From Burkholderiales bacterium (GTDB lineage: Bacteria; Pseudomonadota; Gammaproteobacteria; Burkholderiales; Usitatibacteraceae): a DNA stretch of 18,567 nt. The translations under genes were made by a program, and so were the position numbers. Under the pieces are notes generated by a model. That model did no database searches. It saw nothing but the letters and a program-made list of their open reading frames with translations, and was not told the DNA's origin. Of this stretch, positions 1 to 8,550 are shown one piece after another (position 1 is the first letter of the stretch; every line of letters starts with the position of its first letter). The stretch spans positions 1 to 18,567 of the forward strand of contig JACMOJ010000392.1 of assembly GCA_014378085.1 (NCBI GenBank), in the 5' to 3' direction.

Positions 1-1079
1 CCCGGCGCAATGATGGCCGATACAAACTGACCATGGTCCGCCAGACCGAAGCCAACCCCCGACAGCAGCATGACCATGAAGATGGACTGCATGAGGTAAT
101 TGGTCAACGCGAGTCTGCCGAGGGGCGCGATGCTGCGGATGAAGCGTTGGCCAAGTCCGCTAATTGAAAACAGCGCGGCCGCGGCGATGTAGGCCGGGGA
201 TAAGAGCGGCGCGAGGGATAACGCAAATGAAGTCGCCGGACTTGCAATCAATGCGGGGTCGGCCGCCCAACTGACAGCATGGTCGGCGAACACCAGTGAA
301 ATAGGAATTCCTAACGTGAGGCCGCTGGAGAGGATGACCCGCCATTTCCTGCGATGTTTCGCCGGATCGCGCAGCCACCCGAGCTGCGCCACAAACGCAC
401 CCATCAAGAAGATGAGCACGGCTTGGGGGAACAATAACAACCAGCTTGCCAATACCCATAGGTAATCGTAGAGACGCGGTAATACTGTGCTGAGGTAATC
501 GCCGCGCGCATAGATATCGAACACGCGCATCATCTCGTCGATTTCGCCGTCACTCATCCTCGGCGGTGCCGCTGACAGCGCTGACAGCAATGCGCTAGCG
601 ACGATAAAGACCAGCGTGATTAAGCCCCAGCGTTTGATACCCCGCAGTAATGCCCGCGGCCCTTGGTCGATGTAGGCAATTAAGAAGTGCCCAGCGAGCG
701 CGTAGCGGGCAAGAATGTCGCCAAACCAAATTAGGCTGCCGTGAATGAGCCCCATCACCAGCATGAAATGCAAACGGCGTCTGAATCGCCGCGCAACGAT
801 GCCAGTGTTCGCCAGCGAAGCGCGCCGCCACCGCCGCGCCATGATGGCAAAACCGTAGCCAAAACAAAAACAGAAAATAGGGTAAATCTTGTATTCAAAA
901 ACCAGCGAGGTCAGGTAGACGGTGATTCTGTCTAGGCCACTCGCGTCGTCCCACAACATACCCAAACTCGGTGCGGTAATTCCCCACGCGAACGATTGGA
1001 TGTTGACGAGCAAGATGCCCAGCAGGGCCGCACCGCGCAGGGCATCGATGAGCGCTTCGCGTTGCCCCTCCGATGCCAA
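1..1079 (-). CDS. DUF418 family membrane protein (C-terminus outside window)
   Basis: An open frame runs from a TTG at 1079 to the left edge with no stop, giving about 359 residues. The N-terminus reads ALIDALRGAALLGILLVN, which matches the DxLRGxALLGI motif typical of DUF418/YeiB-like proteins. Several strongly hydrophobic helices follow (for example LLLFPQAVLIFLMGAF). The stretch GRLALTNYLMQS near the edge resembles the start of the conserved DUF418 C-terminal domain, so roughly the last 60-80 residues are probably missing. The TTG start is chosen because a stop in this frame lies just upstream, the next ATG would remove the LRG motif, and the TTG sits 4 bases after the preceding stop, which suits translational coupling. 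No good ribosome binding site is visible. It is an inner-membrane protein of unknown function; family members are sometimes proposed to be transporters. It is the last visible gene of the signalling operon. Confidence 0.85.
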   Translation of the reverse strand, partial: MASEGQREALIDALRGAALLGILLVNIQSFAWGITAPSLGMLWDDASGLDRITVYLTSLVFEYKIYPIFCFCFGYGFAIMARRWRRASLANTGIVARRFRRRLHFMLVMGLIHGSLIWFGDILARYALAGHFLIAYIDQGPRALLRGIKRWGLITLVFIVASALLSALSAAPPRMSDGEIDEMMRVFDIYARGDYLSTVLPRLYDYLWVLASWLLLFPQAVLIFLMGAFVAQLGWLRDPAKHRRKWRVILSSGLTLGIPISLVFADHAVSWAADPALIASPATSFALSLAPLLSPAYIAAAALFSISGLGQRFIRSIAPLGRLALTNYLMQSIFMVMLLSGVGFGLADHGQFVSAIIAP

Positions 1080-1083
1080 GCGA

Positions 1084-1542
1084 TTAGCCGACCAGCAGGG
1101 CGGCGATGAGGGACGCCATTACCACGGCGGAAACAATCGAGCGCAAGCGGAAAAACCAAGTGGGAAGAACTTGCTGAAGGTGAAGCAACGCGTCGATAAC
1201 CCACACAAAGCCAACCAGAAAAATGGCGACAATCACGCGCGAACTCCCGTTCGGCAGAAACAACATCGCCCACGCCAGCAGGCTGGGTACGACCGATAAC
1301 AAAAATAGCGATTTGGCGGTTTGTGGCTGCTGCTCGTGTGTGGCGAGCCCAACCCCCCATTGAATGCCACCCAAGAAAGAAACGATGACGGCTGCGTAGG
1401 TGGTGATCGCCTGACCGGCGAACTGGCGCAAGCCGCCCAAGCCCAGCTGTGGCCCAAACAACAGTATCACGGCACAGGTAATAAACGGCATCGTACCCGC
1501 ATAGGACAATATTGTGGCAACGCGTTTTGGTTCGTACTGCAC
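1084..1542 (-). CDS. DUF3429 family small membrane protein
   Basis: This 152-residue protein is almost entirely hydrophobic, with about five predicted membrane helices. The motif YAAVIVSFLGGIQWG at about residues 49-63 is the hallmark of DUF3429 (TMEM69-like) proteins. The start is a GTG 7 bases downstream of the kinase stop. Only a weak AGG lies upstream, so translation is probably coupled to the kinase gene. The stop is 4 bases before the DUF418 start. The family has no established biochemical role. Its place at the end of a cyclase/kinase operon may be functional or only co-transcription. Confidence 0.88.
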   Translation of the reverse strand: MQYEPKRVATILSYAGTMPFITCAVILLFGPQLGLGGLRQFAGQAITTYAAVIVSFLGGIQWGVGLATHEQQPQTAKSLFLLSVVPSLLAWAMLFLPNGSSRVIVAIFLVGFVWVIDALLHLQQVLPTWFFRLRSIVSAVVMASLIAALLVG

Positions 1543-1549
1543 CGTCGGC

Positions 1550-2947
<1,398 letters not shown>

Positions 2948-2965
2948 GAATTGTTAAGGAGCCTT

Positions 2966-3802
2966 TTAATTCTTAGTCGGCGCGACGACGGGGGGTTTGA
3001 GGCGTGCCTTGGCCTGGCGGAAAGATGGCCCCCAAGACGGGTGCCCAGCTTCTGCGGGCAGCAAATCAAAATCTGGCTTGCCCTGCAGAATTTTGTCGAA
3101 TTCCTGCCGGCAAAGCGTCATACGATTAGTAAGGCAAAAGCTAAATGCCGTGAACTTGCGGGATCTGACTTGATCGTCCGGCACAAGTGTTTCTTTCAAT
3201 GCGTCCTGAAAGAATTTAATGGCTTTCGGATAATCGGCGGCGTCGTAGGCGGTTATGCCCTCCGCCATTAACTTTTCACCGGCCGTCAACACTTTTGGTG
3301 CGCTTGCAGTCGAGGTGCGCCCCTGACGACGGCCATCAACTTCACTCTTTACGGTGCGAAACACCGGCCCCCAAATGGGATGCCCAGCTTCGGCTGGTGA
3401 AAGGTCGAACTTGGCGTCGAGGGCGAAGGCCTTCTCAAACTCCTCTTTACACCTGCTTTCACGGCTCGTCAGGCATTGCATAAACGCCATATGTTTACGT
3501 GCGTTTAATTGCTGCACCGGCGTTAGCAGACTGCTGTCGAGCGCGACCAGAAACGCTTTCATGGCGGCGTCATAATTGCCCGCCTCATACTGCTTCAGAC
3601 CATCGTTTAAGTTGCTGTTGGCGCGGTCAAGACGTTCTATCTTGGCAAGTTCGTCGGGTGTCGGGCCGGTTGCCGTTGGTGCGACCGCACAACCGACAAT
3701 CAATATCACTAGCGCGACAGAAAGCGGCAGCCTCCACCGGTTGCAGGTCGCTGCAATCCATGAGTGGTGAGACACTAATTGTTGGTCATGCAACGCATTC
3801 AT
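2966..3802 (-). CDS. Lipoprotein with two tandem TPR-like AEAGHP/WGP units
   Basis: This 278-residue protein has a hydrophobic N-terminal segment (about 25-37) ending in IVGC, a likely lipobox with Cys38. Two homologous units of 88 residues follow at 65-152 and 178-265. Each begins with a TPR-like helix pair (GLKQYEAGNYDAAMKAF; GITAYDAADYPKAIKFF), contains two conserved Cys residues, and ends in PAEAGHPxWGPxFR. From memory a single unit of this kind resembles the TssQ-type lipoproteins annotated with type VI secretion, but no secretion gene is in this window. The ATG is preceded by GAGG at suitable spacing, although it makes an unusually long N-region before the lipobox. It is probably anchored in the periplasm as a scaffold or sensor partner of the adjacent cyclase and kinase; that role is inference. 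Confidence 0.85.
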   Translation of the reverse strand: MNALHDQQLVSHHSWIAATCNRWRLPLSVALVILIVGCAVAPTATGPTPDELAKIERLDRANSNLNDGLKQYEAGNYDAAMKAFLVALDSSLLTPVQQLNARKHMAFMQCLTSRESRCKEEFEKAFALDAKFDLSPAEAGHPIWGPVFRTVKSEVDGRRQGRTSTASAPKVLTAGEKLMAEGITAYDAADYPKAIKFFQDALKETLVPDDQVRSRKFTAFSFCLTNRMTLCRQEFDKILQGKPDFDLLPAEAGHPSWGPSFRQAKARLKPPVVAPTKN

Positions 3803-3820
3803 TGCGCCCTCGCAGTGTGG

Positions 3821-5185
3821 CTAGTTAAATTTATGGCGGATATTGAGCTCTTCACGCGCTTTCACTTCGACGTTAGAGACGAATGGCGTGAACGTTGAAT
3901 TACGAACTTCAATTTTGTATTTGCCGGGTGCTAACTTGTGCTGCTTAAGCGGCGGCGATACACCAATCGATTTCCCGTTCACCAGCACCTCCCCCCACGG
4001 TTGGATGGCCAAAACCAGCGTTCCCTGCGCAATTGGCACCATTGGTGGCACCGCTGGCAACGCCTTCACGCCATCCGCTTTTGTTGCATCGAACTTCGCG
4101 GAATCTGGTTTTAATGGTGTTGCATTGGTCGCGGGATTGGCTGCGCTATTTTTGGCGGCAGGTGACGACGGGCTGGCTGATGAAAGTTCGACCTTGGCGT
4201 TATCGAGCTTTGTGTCGACCCCGAGCGCGACCAACGCGGTGGCGGCAGCAGTGGAACCCGCACCTACAGTCTGCGCGGGGGCAGTCTGGGCTGGTGCAGC
4301 CGCCAAAATTTCGGCCTTGGTTGCGGTCGTCTCCGCTGGCTTCTTGGTGGCCACCATGACGGCCAAAATAAGCACGAGTAAACCGAGACCACCGCCGACC
4401 GCCGTTAATTTTTTCTTGTCCTGCATAAACGGCACCTGAGTGCTGTCATCGCCCGTGGCGGTTACCCTTTCAGTCGCAGCAGGTTGCGGCTTCGGGTTCG
4501 GTGCGGGCGTTTTCTCGGTCGGCTTTTGGTAGCTGACCTTATTGCGCGGGTTGGTTGCCGCAGCGCGATCTTCCATGCCTGAGCGCGCTTTGTCGAACGC
4601 CGCGGCAGATTCACCCACGATATAAATTTCGTGCTCGCGTACATGCTTATCGGTGCGTGAGCCTTCGTACCTAAACAGTTGTGCGTATTCTTCTGAGACA
4701 ACCGACACAACATTGTAGTAGGAGCGCGATACCACGACCTGCCCGGGGCGCGCGAAACTCATGATGCGCTGGGCAACGTTGATGCCGTCGCCGACAATGT
4801 TAGGCTGCCCGTTAAAATCACGCACCAACTTGATTGGGCCTAGATTGATGCCGATGCGCAAAAACAGATCGCTGCCGGTGGAGGTGGCATCTTCGGCGGG
4901 CTCGGGCGCGTTTGGCGAAGCCTTGCGCAACAGGTCGCGCATATTCATGCCGACAGATAATGCGTCTTCGGGGTCACCAAGGAAACTCAGCGCCGCGCCG
5001 TCGCCCGTGTCGAGAATGATGCGCTGATCCGCAGCAATATCTTTGAGCGAGTCCGACAATAGGCCAGTGAACAGATTTTTCATCGTAATCTGTTCGGACA
5101 CAGATTTTTTTGAGTAGCCGACGATATCGACAAATACAACGCTGCCGATAAAGGTGCGGTCACTGTGATCCATCACTGAACTCAT
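3821..5185 (-). CDS. Class III adenylate/guanylate cyclase with TM helix and C-terminal PEGA domain
   Basis: This 454-residue protein has a cytoplasmic class III cyclase domain at about residues 10-190. Metal-binding Asp20 lies in FVDIVGYS and Asp62 in DTGDGAAL. The transition-state pair Asn136/Arg140 lies in GINVAQR. The positions that usually select adenine (Lys and Asp) appear to be Leu58 and Asn129, so the substrate is uncertain. A membrane helix at about 262-280 follows a basic stretch. Then comes an Ala/Thr/Pro-rich linker of about 100 residues and a PEGA-like beta domain at 388-454 (WGEVLVNGKSIG, LAPGKYKIEV), predicted to be periplasmic. GAGGA lies 6 bases before the ATG and supports this start over Met5. 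It is first in the operon, 18 bases before the lipoprotein gene. The expected activity is making a cyclic nucleotide in response to a periplasmic or envelope cue. Confidence 0.92.
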   Translation of the reverse strand: MSSVMDHSDRTFIGSVVFVDIVGYSKKSVSEQITMKNLFTGLLSDSLKDIAADQRIILDTGDGAALSFLGDPEDALSVGMNMRDLLRKASPNAPEPAEDATSTGSDLFLRIGINLGPIKLVRDFNGQPNIVGDGINVAQRIMSFARPGQVVVSRSYYNVVSVVSEEYAQLFRYEGSRTDKHVREHEIYIVGESAAAFDKARSGMEDRAAATNPRNKVSYQKPTEKTPAPNPKPQPAATERVTATGDDSTQVPFMQDKKKLTAVGGGLGLLVLILAVMVATKKPAETTATKAEILAAAPAQTAPAQTVGAGSTAAATALVALGVDTKLDNAKVELSSASPSSPAAKNSAANPATNATPLKPDSAKFDATKADGVKALPAVPPMVPIAQGTLVLAIQPWGEVLVNGKSIGVSPPLKQHKLAPGKYKIEVRNSTFTPFVSNVEVKAREELNIRHKFN

Positions 5186-5494
5186 GCGTTCCTCATCTAG
5201 TCACTACCGAGCGAACTCCAAAGCTGGCGGCAGTGAGGTGGTCTGACATCGGGATGACGAGTGCGAACTAGCTATTTCGCGCCGTTGCGATTTTTAATTT
5301 TGCATTCCACTAAAATCAGTGGCGCATCCGTCTTGGAACCACGGCGGTGTTGATGTATGGTTATTGACCTTAGTTTACCGAATTCTCAACGCGAAACGTG
5401 TAATTACACCGGATTCGCGAGTCACCCGATGAAGCAATCGCGCCGGTTGTTAAATGGTCGATAATGCCGCGCCAAGACCACGTCGCTACAAATC
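5186..5494. other. Gene-free stretch between the cyclase operon and the squalene/SDR operon
   Basis: No convincing coding frame is present. It must hold the 5' leader and promoter of the minus-strand cyclase operon and the 3' end of the SDR transcript. I found no clear -35/-10 pair and no hairpin followed by a T-run. An AT-rich tract lies around 5288-5320. A short inverted repeat CCACT-N6-AGTGG sits at 5307-5322, about 120-140 bases upstream of the cyclase start, and could be an operator. Confidence 0.5.
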
Positions 5495-6274
5495 TTACAC
5501 TGCGCCGTAAAGGTTCGTGGACGGGAGCCGGTCGTCGCGACTCATCAGCAGCAGAAATGACTGTGCTAGCGTGGTTAATGGCGGCAATGATGACGCGAGC
5601 TCGCCTGGATGCGTGATGGACCGACACTGACTGGACACTGGCCCCGGAATCAACACCTTCATACGCGGCGAGTGCTCGCGTTCTAGTTCGTCATTCCAGA
5701 TACCGACAGCCTGATGGAGCGCGCCTTTTGAAACGGCAAAGGGACCCCAGAAAGCCTTTGTATCGATTGCGTGGCTCTCCGATAAGAACACTACAGCGCT
5801 GGACGAGGCACGTTTCAACATGGGCATACAGGCCCGGGTGACGGCGATCGGCGCTGTCAGATTAATCGTGGTGTAAGCCTGCCAACTGCCAAAATCTTGA
5901 AGGGCGAGTGGCGAAAGCGGGGCAACGTGCCCGGCACCGTGGAAGATGCCATCTAAGCGCTTAAATGTTGAGTGAATGGTGTCGGCCAGACCTTTAAATT
6001 CCGCGTCGGTCGCCTTCAAATAGTCGAGCGTCATCAGGGCGGGCTCGGTACTCCCATTGGCTTCGATTTCGTCGTAAACGGCGTCAAGTTTTGATTTGTT
6101 TCTGCCGTGTAAGACCACCGTTGCGCCGTGTTCCGCAAACACTAACGCCGCAGTCCGCCCCAACGAACCAGACGCGCCGGTCACGAGGATGACACGATCG
6201 CGTAGGCAGTCGGCAGGGGCGACTAGGTTAGCGGGGATTGGGGTAATGATGGAAGCTGGCGAAATCATTGTCAT
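5495..6274 (-). CDS. YciK-like short-chain dehydrogenase/reductase with Phe at the catalytic Tyr position
   Basis: This 259-residue protein has a Rossmann fold with the nucleotide-binding motif TGASGSLG (32-39), an Arg-containing HGRN segment (56-59) that suggests NADP preference, and an Asn in INLT (138). It resembles E. coli YciK in layout (LRDRVILVTGAS, then LDGIFHGAG, then AFWGPFAVSKGAL). Two signature positions differ from standard SDRs: NAG is GAG at 113-115, and the YxxxK motif reads FAVSK (179-183), so the catalytic Tyr is Phe. Activity may be altered or lost. The substrate is unknown. It follows hpnE by about 90 bases on the same strand, with a repeat between them. The ATG at 6274 and another at 6268 both lack a strong ribosome binding site. 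Confidence 0.85.
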   Translation of the reverse strand: MTMISPASIITPIPANLVAPADCLRDRVILVTGASGSLGRTAALVFAEHGATVVLHGRNKSKLDAVYDEIEANGSTEPALMTLDYLKATDAEFKGLADTIHSTFKRLDGIFHGAGHVAPLSPLALQDFGSWQAYTTINLTAPIAVTRACMPMLKRASSSAVVFLSESHAIDTKAFWGPFAVSKGALHQAVGIWNDELEREHSPRMKVLIPGPVSSQCRSITHPGELASSLPPLTTLAQSFLLLMSRDDRLPSTNLYGAV

Positions 6275-6309
6275 TAGCGGAAGTAAATGGCTCAGCGTGG
6301 CCGGGGGGC

Positions 6310-6341
6310 TGTGTGCCTATGTGCCTGTGTGCCTGTGTGGC
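6310..6341. repeat. Octanucleotide tandem repeat (TGTGTGCC), four units plus decayed copies
   Basis: Four 8-bp units (TGTGTGCC, TATGTGCC, TGTGTGCC, TGTGTGGC) run head to tail. Two decayed GT-rich units follow to about 6357. The repeat fills most of the gap between the hpnE stop and the SDR start. Short repeats like this can change length by replication slippage. Confidence 0.8.
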
Positions 6342-6364
6342 TTTGTTGTTGTGTTGCCGTATTG

Positions 6365-7720
6365 TTAAGGGAAGCGGTTTGGCTGACTGACCCGTCTTGC
6401 AATAGCAGCGACCGCCTGTTCGGCTGCAGCGACACCATTTCTTGCCGCGCCCTCAAGGGTGGCCGGATATAAGCGTTCGGGATTTTGTATATCGTCGCCC
6501 GCAAGAAACACATTGCTGAATCTAGTCTGGGTGGGACGTCGCAGCGCTTCTGGCGTACATGCAAAGGTCGCAAATTTTTCAGTCACGACTTTGTACCAAT
6601 CTGGGTCTGGCAGGGTCGGCACATGAACACGCAGCTCATCTAGCGTGACGGCAACTAGATCGGCATGTGACATTGTCTGATGCTCGCCGGACGCCGAAAT
6701 GACACCCGCAATGATGAGCTCACTGTCACCTAGATGATTCGACAATGCACGGCGGTCAAAAAACCACTGCACACAACCCTCAGCTTGACCAAGCATTGGC
6801 ATCGGCAGGCTAAGGGTAGTGGTGAAGCATAGATAAATGGTGACGATGGGTTCGTATTGCATCGCCGGTGCATTTAAATCAGGTTCCAAGTCAGGCAGCA
6901 CGGCGCTGCGCTGGTGCGGGCCGACCGCAATGATCGCCGCATCGAAGCTCCATGCTTGATTGTTCGCCGTAAAGCGGACCTCGATGTCGTCGGCCTGCAA
7001 GTTGGTGACGCGGCTACCAGTGTGCGTCTTGAAGCCCCGCGCGGCAAGCCAGTTGGCCGCAGGTTCGGGAAATAACGCGCTCAAATTCAGCGTTGGCAAC
7101 AGCAAATCACTTGCTTCTCGTTCGCCCGCGAGTGCGTCGCGAAGCACATTCAAAAAGACTTGTGCAGACGCTGTTGTAAGCGGGGTGTTTAGCGCGGAAA
7201 TGGTCAGCGGCTGCCAGAGGAATTTAATCAGTGTTGCAGATTGGTGGTGGTCTTGAAGAAGGCGCGCGACGGTTAGGTTGGTGGCACAAGTGAATGCCGC
7301 GCGTTTCATCTTGGCCATGAATCGCACCGCGCGAATGCGGTCAGACCAGCTCAGCCCGTTCGCCATCAGCAGCGCAAACGCCATATGCAGCGGCGCAGGT
7401 AGTAACGGTGCGCGCAGTGAAAAGTGCGGCGGCATGGAAAGCGCCAGCGGAACACGTTGATAGGCCCGCGAAGGAACATCAACGAGGTCCATCAAACGCA
7501 ATAGTTCTCGGTACGCACCGGACAGAATATGTTGGCCGTTGTCCAGTGTGTGGCCTTGGTAATCGATCCGCCGCGCCCGGCCGCCAAGCACGGGTGCTGC
7601 TTCGAACACTGTGCCGCGCCCACCGAGTTCCGCGACGCGAACGGCTGCCGCCATGCCCGAATAACCGCCGCCAATTACGGCAACGTGGTCACCAGCCCGC
7701 GCGGACGGAACGTTGTTCAC
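6365..7720 (-). CDS. hpnE: Hydroxysqualene dehydroxylase (FAD-dependent), HpnE
   Basis: This 451-residue amine-oxidase/phytoene-desaturase-type flavoprotein is expected to reduce hydroxysqualene to squalene, the last step of the HpnCDE route. The FAD dinucleotide-binding motif GGGYSG is at 17-22, Glu40 ends the second strand, and GGRAR at 46-50 is the usual second flavin contact. The C-terminus has the flavoprotein signature FLAGDDIQ followed by LYPATLEGAARNG. I chose the GTG at 7720 because it overlaps the hpnD stop as GTGA, mirroring the hpnC/hpnD junction, and places the FAD motif near the N-terminus as usual. An in-frame GTG at 7750 would add 10 residues. Neither has a strong ribosome binding site. 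Products feed hopanoid synthesis, but no squalene-hopene cyclase is present here. Confidence 0.92.
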   Translation of the reverse strand: MNNVPSARAGDHVAVIGGGYSGMAAAVRVAELGGRGTVFEAAPVLGGRARRIDYQGHTLDNGQHILSGAYRELLRLMDLVDVPSRAYQRVPLALSMPPHFSLRAPLLPAPLHMAFALLMANGLSWSDRIRAVRFMAKMKRAAFTCATNLTVARLLQDHHQSATLIKFLWQPLTISALNTPLTTASAQVFLNVLRDALAGEREASDLLLPTLNLSALFPEPAANWLAARGFKTHTGSRVTNLQADDIEVRFTANNQAWSFDAAIIAVGPHQRSAVLPDLEPDLNAPAMQYEPIVTIYLCFTTTLSLPMPMLGQAEGCVQWFFDRRALSNHLGDSELIIAGVISASGEHQTMSHADLVAVTLDELRVHVPTLPDPDWYKVVTEKFATFACTPEALRRPTQTRFSNVFLAGDDIQNPERLYPATLEGAARNGVAAAEQAVAAIARRVSQPNRFP

Positions 7721-8550
7721 CCCGCTACCCAAGTTTTCCACGCCAGCCACAGCTTGCGAATGGGGGTGAGGGACGTGCGCTGGTTGAGAACCTTGTAACC
7801 GTCAACGGCAATTTCATCGAGCAGCGCTCGATAAATTGCTGACATGATGAGTCCGGGCCGCTGCGCTTTACGGTCCTCCGCCGGCAAATTGGCAAAGGCG
7901 TCATTGTAGAGCGATTGGGCGCGCGCGGTCTGAAACGCCATCAGCTTTTCAAACGCCGGCGAATGTCTTGCGGCGAGTAAGTCTCCGACGGGGACCGAAA
8001 ACTTGGCGAGTTCGTCTTGCGGCAGGTAAACACGATCGCGCCGCGCGTCCTCGCCGACATCACGAATGATATTGGTCATCTGAAACGCGAGGCCAAGGTG
8101 TTCTGCGTAGTGGATTGTTTTAGGATTTGAATAACCGAAGATACCGGCCGAAAGCTGCCCAACCACGCCTGCCACGCGATGGCAGTAAAGGCGCAATTCT
8201 TCCCAGTCTCGGTAACGTTTTTTTGACAGATCCATCTCCATGCCGTCGATGATTTCGCCGAGACGATGAGCGTCGATGCCGAATTGGCGTCTGGCAGGTT
8301 CAAGCGCTTTGGTGACGGGGTGCGTGGGGTGCCCCGCAAACAAGCTCGCCACCTCGCTGCGCCACCAGCCAAGTTTGGCGCGTGCCACGTTAACGTCCGA
8401 CACGTCGTCCGCAATGTCGTCAACTTCCCGGCAGAAAGCGTACAGAGCCGTAATAGCGCGTCGACGCTCCGCTGGCAAGAAGCGAAAGCTATAGTAAAAA
8501 CTCGAGCCGCTCGCAGCGGCTTTTTGTGCGCAATATTCGTCCGGCGTCAT
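7717..8550 (-). CDS. hpnD: Presqualene diphosphate synthase HpnD
   Basis: This 277-residue member of the squalene/phytoene synthase family is expected to join two farnesyl diphosphates into presqualene diphosphate. It has both Asp-rich magnesium-binding motifs, DDIAD (44-48) and DVGED (164-168), plus the YCHRVAGVVG segment (122-131). The opening MTPDEYCAQKAAASGSSFYYSF is characteristic of HpnD. The ATG at 8550 is preferred over an upstream in-frame start at 8601 because it matches the family N-terminus and overlaps the hpnC stop as ATGA. It is the middle gene of hpnC-hpnD-hpnE and its stop overlaps the proposed hpnE start. Confidence 0.95.
   Translation of the reverse strand: MTPDEYCAQKAAASGSSFYYSFRFLPAERRRAITALYAFCREVDDIADDVSDVNVARAKLGWWRSEVASLFAGHPTHPVTKALEPARRQFGIDAHRLGEIIDGMEMDLSKKRYRDWEELRLYCHRVAGVVGQLSAGIFGYSNPKTIHYAEHLGLAFQMTNIIRDVGEDARRDRVYLPQDELAKFSVPVGDLLAARHSPAFEKLMAFQTARAQSLYNDAFANLPAEDRKAQRPGLIMSAIYRALLDEIAVDGYKVLNQRTSLTPIRKLWLAWKTWVAG

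Noticed and set aside
160..1360. Several short minus-strand frames in the first 1.4 kb looked like pieces of a broken gene.
   Set aside because: One continuous frame from the TTG at 1079 to the left edge translates into a coherent DUF418 membrane protein, so the fragments are shadows and there is no frameshift.
3843..4439. A 198-codon plus-strand frame opposite the cyclase linker.
   Set aside because: It is antisense to the Ala/Thr/Pro-rich linker, whose codon bias keeps the opposite frame open. It has no family-like motif.
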